A DNA stretch of 55,438 nucleotides, taken from assembly GCA_017634275.1 (NCBI GenBank), contig JAGBNQ010000028.1, positions 1-55,438 on the forward strand. The letters run 5' to 3'. Position 1 is the first letter of the stretch, and each line of letters opens with the position of its first letter. The translations under genes were made by a program, and so were the position numbers. Positions 28,684 through 37,945 of this stretch are shown piece after piece. A model generated the notes under the pieces. The model saw only the letters and a list, made by a program, of their open reading frames with translations. It was not told the origin of the DNA and did not search any database. The stretch is from Ruminococcus sp. GTDB lineage: Bacteria; Bacillota; Clostridia; Oscillospirales; Ruminococcaceae.

Positions 28684-29922
28684 ATGTCAATAAACAAGCT
28701 CGAAAAAATATACCTTTCAGCGGCTGACGCTCAGCGCGAAAGGTTTGAAAAGGCAAAGGAAAAGTTTGAAAGCATTTTCGGCCAAAAGCCCGAGAGATTT
28801 TTCTCTGCATCAGGCAGAAGTGAGGTAGGCGGCAATCATACCGACCACAACTGCGGCAGAGTTTTGGCGTGCGCAGTTTCGCTTGACGTTATCGCCTGCG
28901 TTACCCCGAGAAGTGACGGCATAGTAAGAGTTAAATCCGAGGGCTTTCCCGAGGACGAGGTAGACCTTACAAGCTTAGAGCCTATCGAAAATGAAATAAA
29001 CTCCTCAGCAGCGCTTATAAGGGGCGTTGCGGCGGCGCTTAAGAGAATGGGCTATAATATCGGCGGCTTTAACGCTTATACCACATCAAGCGTTTTAAAG
29101 GGCTCGGGCATTTCCTCATCGGCGGCATTTGAGGTGCTTATAGGAAACATCTTAGGCTCGCTCTACAACGGCGGCGAGATAGATGCTGTAAAGATAGCGC
29201 AGGCATCGCAGACTGCGGAAAATGAATTTTTCGGCAAGCCTTCGGGTCTTATGGATCAGATGGCATCAAGTGTCGGCGGATTTATAACTATAGATTTCAA
29301 AGACCTCAAAAACCCCGTTATCAGAGCTATTGACTTTGATTTTGAAAAGTACGGCCACAGCCTTTGCATAGTTGATACAAAGGGCAGCCATGCCGACCTT
29401 ACCCCCGAGTATGCGGCTATACCTGCGGAAATGAAGAGCGTTGCCGAGTTTTTTGCAAAGGACTGCTTAAGGGAGCTTGACAAAAGCGTTATACTTAAAA
29501 ACTACGAGGCTTTAAGACGGCGCTGCGGTGACAGAGCGGTTCTGAGGGCTTTGCATTTCTTTGATGATAACGAGCGTGTGCTTAAGCAGGCAGATGCGCT
29601 TGAAAAGGGGGATTTTGAAACATTCTTAAAGCTTGTAAACGAATCGGGCTATTCGAGCTACTGCTATTTGCAGAATATCTACGCAAACTCCGACCCCAAA
29701 AATCAGGGCATGAGCCTCGGCCTTTACACCGCTAAGAGCGTGCTTGGCGACAGAGGTGCGTGCAGAGTTCACGGCGGCGGCTTTGCAGGAACGATACAAG
29801 CATTTGTGCCAAACGACCTGCTTGATGAGTTTATCGCAGCGCAGGAAAACCTTTTCGGCAAGGGTGCTTGCTTTGTATTATCAATAAGACCTGTAGGCGG
29901 AACTGAGGTCGACCTTACATAA
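28684..29922 (+). CDS. galK: Galactokinase
   Basis: A 412-residue GHMP-family kinase that phosphorylates galactose at C1, the first step of the Leloir pathway. The galactokinase signature is GRSEVGGNHTDHNCG (about 42-56), with the catalytic Asp in TDH; the ATP-binding loop is LKGSGISSSAAFEV (about 139-152) with a Leu in place of the usual P-L-x-x-G-L-S-S-S start; the C-terminal motif is RVHGGGFAGTIQAF (about 361-374). Standard length. The ATG at 28684 follows AAGGAGGAAG. 24 nt after the SEDS gene and joined by a one-base overlap (TAATG) to the next hypothetical gene. It would process galactose released by the lacZ product. Confidence 0.92.
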   Translation: MSINKLEKIYLSAADAQRERFEKAKEKFESIFGQKPERFFSASGRSEVGGNHTDHNCGRVLACAVSLDVIACVTPRSDGIVRVKSEGFPEDEVDLTSLEPIENEINSSAALIRGVAAALKRMGYNIGGFNAYTTSSVLKGSGISSSAAFEVLIGNILGSLYNGGEIDAVKIAQASQTAENEFFGKPSGLMDQMASSVGGFITIDFKDLKNPVIRAIDFDFEKYGHSLCIVDTKGSHADLTPEYAAIPAEMKSVAEFFAKDCLRELDKSVILKNYEALRRRCGDRAVLRALHFFDDNERVLKQADALEKGDFETFLKLVNESGYSSYCYLQNIYANSDPKNQGMSLGLYTAKSVLGDRGACRVHGGGFAGTIQAFVPNDLLDEFIAAQENLFGKGACFVLSIRPVGGTEVDLT

Positions 29923-30500
29923 TGAAAGCTAAAAAGAACAAAGGCAGGCTAAATGCAGCACAGCAAGACCTTGTCAGAAAAATGACCCGTAAGTTTATGG
30001 GAAATGATGTAAAGCTGAGGCTTTTGCAAAACAGCGGCATTATGATAAACGGGCTTGAATTTACCTTTATGGGTGAGAGCATCGGGCGCGGTTCCTCAAA
30101 GGGGTTTGCTGTAAGCCTTACCTGTGATGAGATAGATAAGGACAGGCTGCGCTTTTCAACCATAACCATGACGGCAGGCAGCGGTTTTAAAAACAAAATC
30201 ATCACCAAAAGGCTTGAACGAATTAAAAAAAGCGACGGGAAATATGCATATCAGGCAAAATTCCCGAATATCCAGATCCCCGAGGCTGAGGACTTGAATG
30301 GTATGGATAAATTAGAGCGGCTCATGGCAGGAACTAACAATCAGTTTGTTTTTAAGCTCACCCCGCACTACGAGGGCGAAAAGGAATGCGAGGTAATGAT
30401 AACCCTCTACCCTTATGAGAGCGTTCTCACGGGGGCGGCAACACTTTATAAAAAGGTGACGAGCAATACAAACTACTATGCGGACAGCTTGAAGAGGTAA
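29922..30500 (+). CDS. Conserved-looking hypothetical protein
   Basis: A 192-residue basic, apparently soluble protein with no signal peptide or membrane segment. It starts with MKAKKNKGRLNAAQQDLVRK and is predicted to be mixed alpha/beta, with a beta-rich central part (GLEFTFMGESIGRG...FAVSLTCDEI...LRFSTITMTAG). I do not recognise a family. Its ATG overlaps the galactokinase stop by one base and the CmpB-family gene follows 15 nt after it, so it is co-translated with galK, but the operon is otherwise mixed and gives little hint of function. Confidence 0.65.
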   Translation: MKAKKNKGRLNAAQQDLVRKMTRKFMGNDVKLRLLQNSGIMINGLEFTFMGESIGRGSSKGFAVSLTCDEIDKDRLRFSTITMTAGSGFKNKIITKRLERIKKSDGKYAYQAKFPNIQIPEAEDLNGMDKLERLMAGTNNQFVFKLTPHYEGEKECEVMITLYPYESVLTGAATLYKKVTSNTNYYADSLKR

Positions 30501-30515
30501 AGGCCTATAAATACT

Positions 30516-31316
30516 ATGAAAATGAACATACTATTATATTTGGTAAGTATTGCACTGCTGTTTTCGGCAGGAAGTGTGATCGGCTGGTGCATAGAGGTCG
30601 TATACCGCAGATTCAAGCCCGATAACAAGGAACGTCTGTGGATAAATCCCGGCTTTCTATGCGGCCCGTGCCTGCCGATATACGGCTTTGGCCTGATTTT
30701 ATTATATCTGCTTTCCCTTGGTGAAAAATATATAGGCATCAAAAACGTTCCTTTAAGGACGATCATTGTACTTTTGGCAATAGCTGCCGCTATGACGCTG
30801 ATAGAATTCATAGCAGGCGAGATATTTATAGTGCGCCGCCATATAAAGCTGTGGGATTATTCTGATAACCGCTTTAACTATAAAGGGATAATCTGCCCGA
30901 AGTATTCTTTTTTCTGGGCTTTGATAGGAGCATTTTACTATTATTTTCTCCACCCGAAGGTGCTTGCCGTTCTTTTATGGTTCTCGCATAATCTGCTGTT
31001 TTCCTTTGTGATAGGGCTTTTTTACGGGGTACTGTTTGTGGATATCTCATATACATTCAAGCTCGCCGCAAAGATCAAGGCATTTGCCGAGGAAAACGAG
31101 ATCGTCATCCGCTATGAGGAGCTAAAAAGAGATATACGCATAAGAGCAAGGCAGACAAAGGAAAAATACAACTTCCTGCGCGCACTCGGAGCTGAGCAGT
31201 CGTTCAGGGAGCGCTTAAAGGAATATATGCAAAAGCAGATAGATCAGGCTGATATTGAAAGACTGCATGATTTTTATAAACGAACAATAAAAAAGAACAA
31301 AAAAACAAAGGACTAA
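30516..31316 (+). CDS. CmpB-family (putative ABC-transporter type IV) membrane protein
   Basis: A 266-residue membrane protein with about six helices in the first 190 residues. GWCIEVVYRRF (about 23-33) and INPGFLCGPCLPIYGFG (about 43-59) match the conserved core of the ABC_trans_CmpB family (Pfam name from memory), which is common in Firmicutes and of unknown function despite its name. The C-terminal 70 residues are a charged cytoplasmic coiled-coil-like tail (IKAFAEENEIVIRYEELKRD onwards). It lies in the galK operon, 6 nt before trmB. No ATPase is nearby, so transport is not supported by context. Confidence 0.75.
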   Translation: MKMNILLYLVSIALLFSAGSVIGWCIEVVYRRFKPDNKERLWINPGFLCGPCLPIYGFGLILLYLLSLGEKYIGIKNVPLRTIIVLLAIAAAMTLIEFIAGEIFIVRRHIKLWDYSDNRFNYKGIICPKYSFFWALIGAFYYYFLHPKVLAVLLWFSHNLLFSFVIGLFYGVLFVDISYTFKLAAKIKAFAEENEIVIRYEELKRDIRIRARQTKEKYNFLRALGAEQSFRERLKEYMQKQIDQADIERLHDFYKRTIKKNKKTKD

Positions 31317-31322
31317 AACACT

Positions 31323-31994
31323 ATGAGAATGAGAAGAAAAAAGCACCTTGAGGACAGACTTTCGGCGTGCGGTGACAAGATAATCTTTATGGACAGAGAT
31401 GACCGCAACTTTGAGGTAAAAACCACCGACAGCTTACTTGACCTTAAGGCGCTGTTTAAAAATGACAACCCCGTACATATGGAGATAGGCTGCGGAAAAG
31501 GCAAGTTTGTCTGCGATATCGCAAGGCAGAACCCCGATATAAACTACCTTGCCGTCGAAAAGGCGAGCAATGTTATAGTTGACGCGGCAGAAAAGGCAAT
31601 TGAGCTTGATATCCCCAATATAATCTTCCTGCGCGGCGGTGCGGAGTATCTTGAAAGCTATATCCCCACCCGGTCTATCGGCAGGATATATCTTAATTTC
31701 AGCTGCCCGTTTCCTAAAAAATCCTATGCATCTCACAGGCTCACACATCATAAGTTCCTGAGAATTTACAAGGAGCTTATGCAGGAGGGTGCAGAGATAC
31801 ATCAGAAGACAGATAATATGCAGCTTTTTGAGTTTTCTATCGAGGAGTTTTCTCACTCGGGCTTTGGGATCAAAAATGTATCGCTTGACCTGCACAAGTC
31901 GGGCTTTGAGGGCAACATTATGACAGAGTATGAAACGCGCTTTGCCGAGCTTGGCCAGCCGATATATCGTTTAGAGGCTGAGATACTTAAGTAA
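31323..31994 (+). CDS. trmB: tRNA (guanine-N7-)-methyltransferase-like protein
   Basis: A 223-residue Rossmann-fold methyltransferase that by family would methylate G46 of tRNAs using S-adenosylmethionine. The SAM loop is MEIGCGKGKFV (53-63), with the acidic residue in VEK (78-80) and the TD motif (HQKTDN) near 160. The family's catalytic segment, normally F-x-D-P-W-x-K-x-R-H-x-K-R-R, reads NFSCPFPKKSYASHRL (125-140): Cys128 replaces the conserved Asp, Tyr135 the His and His138 the Arg. The rest of the fold is intact. It may be a divergent subfamily or have altered activity. Last gene of the operon, followed by a strong terminator. Confidence 0.8.
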   Translation: MRMRRKKHLEDRLSACGDKIIFMDRDDRNFEVKTTDSLLDLKALFKNDNPVHMEIGCGKGKFVCDIARQNPDINYLAVEKASNVIVDAAEKAIELDIPNIIFLRGGAEYLESYIPTRSIGRIYLNFSCPFPKKSYASHRLTHHKFLRIYKELMQEGAEIHQKTDNMQLFEFSIEEFSHSGFGIKNVSLDLHKSGFEGNIMTEYETRFAELGQPIYRLEAEILK

Positions 31995-32018
31995 ACGTAA
32001 ATAAATTACACATAAAAA

Positions 32019-32045
32019 AGCGGAGCATAAGCTCCGCTCTTTTTT
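32019..32045. terminator. Bidirectional terminator between trmB and the mini-protein gene
   Basis: Perfect 8-bp stem AGCGGAGC / GCTCCGCT (32019-32026 with 32031-32038), 4-nt loop, with CTTTTTT on the plus strand and TTTTTT on the minus strand. Confidence 0.88.
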
Positions 32046-32049
32046 ATTC

Positions 32050-32169
32050 TCAGTTGCAGCCGCAGCCACAGCCGTTGTTGTTGCCGCAGCCACAGCCGCA
32101 GCCGAAACCGCCCATTGCGATTATGAGGATAAGAATGATTATCCACCAGCAGTTGTTATTTCCACACAT
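32050..32169 (-). CDS. 39-residue Cys/Gly-rich membrane mini-protein
   Basis: A short gene with ATG at 32169, preceded by AAGGAG at a 7-nt distance, and TGA at 32050-32052. The product has a short polar start (MCGNNNC), one hydrophobic helix (WWIIILILIIAMGG, about 8-21), and a tail of alternating Gly-Cys pairs interrupted by three Asn, with eight cysteines in all. No known enzyme family fits. It resembles the very small hydrophobic proteins common in spore-forming Firmicutes only in size and layout. The good ribosome site, regular composition and dedicated terminator support a real gene. Metal binding or disulfide-linked assembly at the membrane is a guess from the cysteines. Confidence 0.7.
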   Translation of the reverse strand: MCGNNNCWWIIILILIIAMGGFGCGCGCGNNNGCGCGCN

Positions 32170-32394
32170 AGTAGTTATCTCCTTTTTGTTTATTTGAAGT
32201 GTTTTGCGTTTGCCTCACTTCATAGTACAGTTTATGTCATAAGGGAAAAATGTGTTACAACACTCTTAGCTGCAAAAAACATGAAAGTAGGATTTGTCCT
32301 GTGCATAGAATTGTAAGGAAACGAAATAACTGTTTAAAAAAACCTTATCTGTCAATACTTATGTTGATAAATGTTTTACAAGGCGGTGTTTTAT

Positions 32395-34746
32395 TTGGCG
32401 CTTACAGGCAAGAGCCCCGATATAGAGGGCTTTACTAAAAAGGCAAAGGACATAATAAGGCAAAGCACGCTCTCGGCAGGCAGGCTCGGCAGTGAATATA
32501 TAGGCTCGGAGCATCTGCTGCTGAGCATTCTTGAAGACGCTACGAGCGGCGCGGCGGCTCTGCTTATAAGAAACGGTGTTACCTACAAAGCGGTGCTTGA
32601 TGAGGTGATAGCTCAGTGTCCTCCCCTCACACCCAAAAAGCTGACTCTCTCACAGCTTACGCAAAATGCAAAGGATATAATAAGCAAGGCTGTCAGCCTG
32701 TCAAAAAGCCTTGATTCGACCCCTGCATCTACCGAGCTTTTGCTTGCGGCAATGCTTGATAACTGCGATTGCTTTGCATTCGATATCTTAAGGGGCTTAA
32801 GGATAAACACGGCAGGGCTTTATAACTACCTGACTGTAGGTGACAGCAGGGTCTTTGACAAAAAGGAAAGAAAGACCTTTAAAGCCCTTGAACGCTTTGG
32901 AAGAGAGCTTACAAGCAAAGTATCCCTCTCCTTTGACAGCGTATGTGAGCGCGATGATGAGATATCGCAGATAATGGAGATACTCACACGCAGGACTAAA
33001 AACAACCCCTGCTTAGTCGGTGAGGCAGGGGTAGGTAAAACAGCGATAGTCGAGGGGCTTGCAAAGCTTATCTATGAGGGGAACGTTCCAGAAAGCCTTA
33101 AGAGTGCAAGGATATTCTCACTTGACCTTACCTTGCTTTTGGCAGGGGCTAAATACAGAGGCGATTTTGAGGAGCGCTTAAAGGCCTGCACCGATGAGGC
33201 GGCAAATGATAAAAACGTGATCCTCTTTATCGACGAGCTGCACGGGATAGTTGGGACGGGCGCTGCCGAGGGGGCGATAGATGCAGGCAATATCCTAAAG
33301 CCGCAGCTTGCAAGGGGTGAGATAAGGCTGATCGGTGCGACCACCCACGCGGAGTTTGCAAAGACCATAGAGCGCGACAAGGCCTTAGAGCGCCGCTTTG
33401 CAAGGGTAGAGATAACCGAGCCCGACTTTGACAAGGCGGTAAGCATTCTAAAGGGCGCAATGCCGAGATATGCAGCATTCCATAAAATAAACGTGCCGAG
33501 CGAGCTTGCGCAGTACATCTGCGAAATGTCAGCGCGCTTTATACACGCAAGATGCTTTCCCGATAAGGCGATAGATATCCTTGACGAGGCCTGCGCATAT
33601 GCAAGGCTAAGGAACGAGCAAATAAGCAAAAGCGGCGTTTCAAAGCCGTTTGATGATTACCTGAGAGGGAAAATATCAAGGGAGCGATATATGCAGCTGA
33701 TAAGCCTTGACAGTAAAAAGCCAACCCTCACGCATGAGGATATTTCCTTTGTGATAGCGCGTAAAACGGGGCTTAAGGGCAGTTCCACGCTGCTTGAGCG
33801 AAAGGTTCTCACATCTCAGCTTGAAGGGCGGCTATGCTCACAGGTACTGGGGCAGGAGCAGGCGATAAGACAGGTCTGCACGGCAGTAAAGCGCAGCTTT
33901 GCAGGCCTTGACAGAAAGGGCAGACCCGTTGCAGGCTTTATCTTCGCAGGGCAGAGCGGTGTCGGCAAAACAATGCTTGCAAAAGCGCTTGCTAAGGAGC
34001 TGTTTTGTAATGATGACGCGCTTATAAGACTTGATATGTCCGAATATTCGGACAGAATGAGCATTTCAAAGCTTTGCGGCGCAGCCCCGGGATATATAGG
34101 CTTTGAGCAGGGCGGTCAGCTTACCGAGCTTGTAAGAAAGCAGCCCTACAGCGTTATTTTATTTGACGAGCTTGAAAAGGCGCACAGAGATGTATGGAAT
34201 ATACTTTTACAGATACTTGAGGAGGGCGAGCTTACCGATTCATTTGCAAGAAAGGTGAGCTTTAAAAACTGCATAATTATACTGACATCTAACTTAGGCA
34301 GCAGCGAAAAGGGCGCGCATATAGGCTTTATAGACGAAAACCATGACAGCCGCAAAAAGGAGGTAACAAAAGCAGTTTCCGCCTACCTTTCCCCCGAGAT
34401 AATGGGGCGGCTTGACGGGGTGATAGTTTTTGATACGCCAAATAAGCAGACGCTTGAAGAAATATGCGCGCATGAGCTTGATGAGATGACCAAAAAGCTT
34501 GAAAGCAAGGGGCTTACACTTGACTGCCCTCGGCAGCTGCTTTCGCTTATAGCACAAAAAGCCGAAAGCGGCTCGGGCGGCGCAAGGGCTGTAAGAAAGC
34601 TGATAGAAAACGAGATAGAGCCGCAGATATGTGACTTTATCCTTGACGGGGTGAAGGGCGCGCTTACCCTTTGCTATGAAAATGACAAGATAACCGTCCG
34701 CCAGCTCGATGAAGAAACGGCGGATAGATTAGAGCTTAGCAGCTAA
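32395..34746 (+). CDS. clpC: ClpC/ClpA-type AAA+ unfoldase
   Basis: A 783-residue cytoplasmic Hsp100 protein from a TTG at 32395, chosen because AAGGCGGTG lies 6 nt upstream; the in-frame ATG at 32371 precedes that site. A Clp N-domain repeat covers about 8-150, AAA domain 1 has Walker A GEAGVGKT (209-216) and Walker B ILFIDE (276-281), a short middle segment lies at about 408-445, and AAA domain 2 has Walker A GQSGVGKT (519-526), [11 protein letters not shown], and an HIGFIDE loop matching the IGF/VGF loop that docks on ClpP. It should unfold proteins for ClpP. It stands alone: no ctsR, mcsA or mcsB is beside it, unlike the classic Bacillus operon. Confidence 0.88.
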   Translation: MALTGKSPDIEGFTKKAKDIIRQSTLSAGRLGSEYIGSEHLLLSILEDATSGAAALLIRNGVTYKAVLDEVIAQCPPLTPKKLTLSQLTQNAKDIISKAVSLSKSLDSTPASTELLLAAMLDNCDCFAFDILRGLRINTAGLYNYLTVGDSRVFDKKERKTFKALERFGRELTSKVSLSFDSVCERDDEISQIMEILTRRTKNNPCLVGEAGVGKTAIVEGLAKLIYEGNVPESLKSARIFSLDLTLLLAGAKYRGDFEERLKACTDEAANDKNVILFIDELHGIVGTGAAEGAIDAGNILKPQLARGEIRLIGATTHAEFAKTIERDKALERRFARVEITEPDFDKAVSILKGAMPRYAAFHKINVPSELAQYICEMSARFIHARCFPDKAIDILDEACAYARLRNEQISKSGVSKPFDDYLRGKISRERYMQLISLDSKKPTLTHEDISFVIARKTGLKGSSTLLERKVLTSQLEGRLCSQVLGQEQAIRQVCTAVKRSFAGLDRKGRPVAGFIFAGQSGVGKTMLAKALAKELFCNDDALIRLDMSEYSDRMSISKLCGAAPGYIGFEQGGQLTELVRKQPYSVILFDELEKAHRDVWNILLQILEEGELTDSFARKVSFKNCIIILTSNLGSSEKGAHIGFIDENHDSRKKEVTKAVSAYLSPEIMGRLDGVIVFDTPNKQTLEEICAHELDEMTKKLESKGLTLDCPRQLLSLIAQKAESGSGGARAVRKLIENEIEPQICDFILDGVKGALTLCYENDKITVRQLDEETADRLELSS

Positions 34747-34779
34747 AAAGCCACCCGACCGCATAAGCGGCCGAATGGC
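34745..34779 (-). terminator. Terminator of the rnhA-nifS-mnmA operon
   Basis: On the minus strand a 13-bp stem with three G-T wobbles (34779-34767 with 34762-34750), TTAT loop, then TTTTT. It abuts the clpC stop. A second small palindrome TATCCGC/GCGGATA lies at 34784-34800. Confidence 0.75.
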
Positions 34780-34804
34780 CATATATCCGCGCAGCGGATA
34801 CCTT

Positions 34805-34841
34805 TATTATTCATTATTCATTTTTCATTATTCATTATTTC
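34805..34841. repeat. Short TATTCAT-type direct repeats
   Basis: Four imperfect copies of a 7-10 nt ATTATTCATT unit lie between the terminator and the mnmA stop. The run is intergenic and may simply be slipped AT-rich sequence. Confidence 0.6.
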
Positions 34842-35913
34842 ACTCGATCTCTCCGCCGCCCACAACGTAATCACCGTCATAGAACACTACCGCCTGTCCT
34901 CTTGAAACAGCGCGGTGAGGTTCGTCAAATTCGCAAAGCACCCTCCCGTCCGAAAGCGGTGAGATAGTGCAGTCAGCAGCTGTCTGATGATACCTTGTCT
35001 GCGCCTTGCAGCGGTAAGGCTCTTTAAGCTCATCAAGCATTATAAAGTTGCAGTTTTTCGCAGTCAGCGAGTCCGAATACAGCTTATCCTTAGTTCCGAG
35101 GATAAGCGTATTTTTTTGCACGTCCTTAGAAATCACAAAAAGCGGCTCACTGTAGGATACCCCTACCCCACGGCGCTGACCTACCGTGTAGTGGATAAGG
35201 CCGCTATGCTCACCGAGCTTTGTGCCGTCTGTAAGGATAGTGTCACCCTTCGGCTGCGCGCCTGCGTTATCTTCAATAAAGCCTGCATAATCCCCGTCGG
35301 GAATAAAGCAGATATCCTGCGAATCGGGCTTATTTGCATTTACAAGGCCGTTTTGCAAAGCCACCTCTCTAATCCTTTCCTTTGTAAGCTCGCCGCATGG
35401 GAAAAGTGTGTGAGCAAGCTCGTCCTGCGTCATATTGTAAAGCACATAGCTCTGGTCTTTTTTTGCATCGGGTGAGCGCTTTAACAGCCAGCGCCCTCTC
35501 GCCTCATCATATTCCTTTATAACATAATGCCCCGTTGCGATGTACTCAAAGCCCAACAGTCTTGCCCTTTGCAGGAATTTACCGAATTTGAGGTGCTTAT
35601 TGCATTCAATGCAGGGGTTTGGCGTCTTGCCGTCAAGGTAAGATGAAATAAAATGGTCTATAACAAACTCCCTGAACTCATCGGAAAAATTAAAAACATA
35701 ATGCTCCACCCCAAGCTTAAGTGCTGCAAGCTTTGCATCGGTAGTATCATCAAGCGAGCAGCAGCTTTTTGTCTTGTCAAGGCCGATATCCTCATTTGAG
35801 TAAAGCCGCATAGTTGCCCCTGCGCATTCATACCCCTTTGACTGCAAAAGCTTTACTGCCGCTGAGCTGTCAACACCGCCGCTCATTGCCACAAGAACTT
35901 TTTTATTATCCAT
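34840..35913 (-). CDS. mnmA: tRNA-specific 2-thiouridylase
   Basis: A 357-residue cytoplasmic enzyme that adds sulfur to position 2 of U34 in Lys, Glu and Gln tRNAs. The ATP pyrophosphatase loop is AMSGGVDSS (about 9-17). The two catalytic cysteines are in NPCIECN (about 99-105) and SQDICF (about 203-208), which accept persulfide sulfur. The C-terminal part holds the beta-barrel domains with GLIHYTVGQRRGVG (about 240-253). Length matches the family. It is the last gene of an operon with the cysteine desulfurase that supplies the sulfur; only the EF-Tu-domain gene stands between them. Confidence 0.95.
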   Translation of the reverse strand: MDNKKVLVAMSGGVDSSAAVKLLQSKGYECAGATMRLYSNEDIGLDKTKSCCSLDDTTDAKLAALKLGVEHYVFNFSDEFREFVIDHFISSYLDGKTPNPCIECNKHLKFGKFLQRARLLGFEYIATGHYVIKEYDEARGRWLLKRSPDAKKDQSYVLYNMTQDELAHTLFPCGELTKERIREVALQNGLVNANKPDSQDICFIPDGDYAGFIEDNAGAQPKGDTILTDGTKLGEHSGLIHYTVGQRRGVGVSYSEPLFVISKDVQKNTLILGTKDKLYSDSLTAKNCNFIMLDELKEPYRCKAQTRYHQTAADCTISPLSDGRVLCEFDEPHRAVSRGQAVVFYDGDYVVGGGEIE

Positions 35914-35924
35914 ATCCTTATCCT

Positions 35925-36305
35925 TTACATAAAGAGCTTATCGCCCTTGCAAATGTCATCTTTTTCAGCGCCAAGCAGCAGCAAACCGACATTATCACCC
36001 ATGCTTGCCGAATCGAGCAGCTTGCGAAAGCTCTCTATACCGCCGATAGTAAATGCAGCACTTTTTCTTTTTCCGTTTAACGTCACCGTGTCACCCGTGT
36101 GGATAGTTCCGCTTTCGATCACTCCCGTAACAACAGTTCCCCTGCCCTTAACGGTAAAAATATCCTGCACGGTAAACATAAAGTTGCCCTCGTTTGCAGT
36201 TATGTAAGCTACCGAGTCGGGCGAGTTTTCATCATACTGCACCTTATACATCGAATCAAAATCGTTCTCATCCGGCAGCCCGAAAAGCTTTTTTATAAAA
36301 CTCAT
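35925..36305 (-). CDS. Stand-alone EF-Tu domain II-like protein
   Basis: A 126-residue cytoplasmic protein. Residues about 35-126 match domain II of EF-Tu/SelB translation GTPases almost step by step: MFTVQDIFTVKGRGTVVTG, VIESGTIHTGDTVTLNG, TIGGIESFRKLLDSASMGDN, GLLLLGAEKDDICKGDKL. There is no GTPase domain. The N-terminal 35 residues (KKLFGLPDENDFDSMYKV) are acidic and specific to this protein. In EF-Tu this barrel contacts the aminoacyl end of tRNA. The gene sits between the cysteine desulfurase and mnmA with gaps of 11-14 nt, so a tRNA-modification or delivery role is attractive but unproven. It is not a gene fragment: it has its own GGAGAG site and ATG. Confidence 0.8.
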   Translation of the reverse strand: MSFIKKLFGLPDENDFDSMYKVQYDENSPDSVAYITANEGNFMFTVQDIFTVKGRGTVVTGVIESGTIHTGDTVTLNGKRKSAAFTIGGIESFRKLLDSASMGDNVGLLLLGAEKDDICKGDKLFM

Positions 36306-36319
36306 TTTATTCTCTCCTC

Positions 36320-37474
36320 TTACCTAAGCGCCCGAAGTCTGCTGACGATCTCGGGCAGCTTTTCAAGTATGTAATCTATATCCTCATCACTATTAAGCTC
36401 ATTTATAGTCAAGCGCAGCGAGCCCTTTGCGCGCTTTTCATCAAGGCCTATGCTCTTTAAAACGTGTGACGGGTCAAGCGATGCACTCTCGCAGGCCGAG
36501 CCCGATGACGCGCAGATACCTGCCATATCAAGCATAAGCAGAAGACTCTCCCCCTCGATGCCGTCAATAGCAATGTTTACATTTCCGTCAAGGCGGCGTT
36601 CTCTGTCGCCATTCAGGCGTGTATCGGGAATTGATGATAATATCCCGTCGATAAGCCTGTCACGCATAGCTCTGACCCTCTGTGTGCGCTCAGATACGCC
36701 GCTTACAGCGTCGCCTATCACAGCGCCGAGTGCGGCAATTGCAGCAACATTCTCTGTTCCCGCGCGCTTTCCGCGCTCCTGCGAGCCGCCGAAGATTAGC
36801 GGCGAGATATCAGTACCACTCTTAGCATATAAAACGCCCACCCCTTTCGGCGCAAATATCTTGTGACCCGAAAGGGAGAGCATATCTATCCCCTGCTTTT
36901 TTACATCAATATCAATATGCCCTACTGCCTGCACGGCATCGGTGTGAAATAACACGCCCCTTGCTTTGCATATGCCTGCAATTTCTTCTATGGGCTGGAT
37001 AGTTCCTATCTCATTGTTTGCATACATCACGCTCACAAGGCAGGTGTCATCCCGCAAAGCCGCCTCAATGTCGCAGGGAGATATAAGCCCCCTGCTGTCA
37101 GGCTTTACATATGTCACATCAAAGCCGCGCCGTTGCAGGTATTCGCAGGTGCGCAAAACTGCGTGATGCTCAAATGCAGTTGTCACTATATGCCGTTTTC
37201 CTTTTTTCTCACCCGAAAGTGCCGCCGAGCGCAGTGCCTGATTGTCAGCCTCCGAGCCGCCCGAGGTAAAATAGATCTCCTGCGGCCTTGCGCCTATTGC
37301 CGCTGCAACATTCTCGCGCGCTTTGAGTATTGCCTTAGCCGCCCTCATTCCGAGCGAATAAACGCTTGAAGGGTTGCCGTATTCCTCATATAAAAACGGC
37401 AGCATAGCATCTATCGCCTTTGGGGAGGGCTTTGTAGTCGCGGCATTGTCAGCATAAACAAATTTCTTATCCAT
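36320..37474 (-). CDS. nifS: Cysteine desulfurase (NifS/IscS type)
   Basis: A 384-residue PLP enzyme that removes sulfur from cysteine as a persulfide. [11 protein letters not shown] (about 7-17) opens the fold; the PLP Lys is in [12 protein letters not shown] (about 202-213); [13 protein letters not shown] holds the ring-stacking His; and the persulfide Cys lies in [17 protein letters not shown] (about 324-340). This SSGSAC-x-S loop is of the long, IscS-like group. Its placement upstream of mnmA, rather than beside iscU/sufU, indicates a dedicated role in tRNA 2-thiolation (as with NifZ/MnmA pairs of Firmicutes). No scaffold gene is in the operon. 8 nt after rnhA. Confidence 0.93.
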   Translation of the reverse strand: MDKKFVYADNAATTKPSPKAIDAMLPFLYEEYGNPSSVYSLGMRAAKAILKARENVAAAIGARPQEIYFTSGGSEADNQALRSAALSGEKKGKRHIVTTAFEHHAVLRTCEYLQRRGFDVTYVKPDSRGLISPCDIEAALRDDTCLVSVMYANNEIGTIQPIEEIAGICKARGVLFHTDAVQAVGHIDIDVKKQGIDMLSLSGHKIFAPKGVGVLYAKSGTDISPLIFGGSQERGKRAGTENVAAIAALGAVIGDAVSGVSERTQRVRAMRDRLIDGILSSIPDTRLNGDRERRLDGNVNIAIDGIEGESLLLMLDMAGICASSGSACESASLDPSHVLKSIGLDEKRAKGSLRLTINELNSDEDIDYILEKLPEIVSRLRALR

Positions 37475-37482
37475 TTTACCCC

Positions 37483-37917
37483 TCAGAATTTCTTGCTTTC
37501 TGCTACTGCGAGCTTGTCGCAGCGCTCATTCTCGGGGTGGCCAGCGTGCCCCTTTACCCAAACGAATGTAACATCGTGCTTATCAAGCAGGTCTAAAAGC
37601 TTTTCCCACAGGTCGGGGTTTAGTGCAGGCGATTTGTCGGCCTTTTTCCAGCCCCTCGCCCTCCAGCCGACAGCCCAGCCCTTTGTCACGCTGTCGATAA
37701 TATATTTCGAGTCGGAATAAAGCGTTACCTCGCACCTCTCTTTAAGTGCCGAGAGTGCGGTGATAACTGCCGTCATTTCCATTCTGTTGTTTGTAGTTTC
37801 GCGCTCACCGCCCGAAAGTTCCTTCTCTATCCCGTTAAATCGTAGAATCGCCCCCCAGCCCCCGGGTCCCGGATTTCCCGAGCAGGCGCCGTCTGTAAAT
37901 ATGTCAACGTGTTTCAT
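37483..37917 (-). CDS. rnhA: Ribonuclease HI
   Basis: A 144-residue cytoplasmic enzyme that cuts RNA in RNA-DNA hybrids. The start is the ATG at 37917 with AAGGAG 7 nt upstream; an upstream extension to 38013 would add a hydrophobic stretch read from the promoter region and is rejected. The four-acid active site is seen in [16 protein letters not shown] (Asp9), NNRMEMTAV (Glu), LYSDSKYI (Asp) and [11 protein letters not shown] (Asp), with VKGHAGH supplying the mobile His. Standard length for RNase HI. It leads the operon with the cysteine desulfurase, though no functional link is known. Confidence 0.93.
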   Translation of the reverse strand: MKHVDIFTDGACSGNPGPGGWGAILRFNGIEKELSGGERETTNNRMEMTAVITALSALKERCEVTLYSDSKYIIDSVTKGWAVGWRARGWKKADKSPALNPDLWEKLLDLLDKHDVTFVWVKGHAGHPENERCDKLAVAESKKF

Positions 37918-37945
37918 CATTTTTCTCCTTAAAGAATGTATTTCT

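Noticed and set aside
33072-33629. Minus-strand open frame of 185 codons inside clpC
   Set aside because: It lies wholly opposite the AAA domain 1 of ClpC and shows no family motif or ribosome site.
34805-34841. ATTATTCATT repeats considered as a CRISPR-like or regulatory repeat
   Set aside because: Units are imperfect, directly abutting and only about 37 bases in all; there are no spacers and no partner genes.
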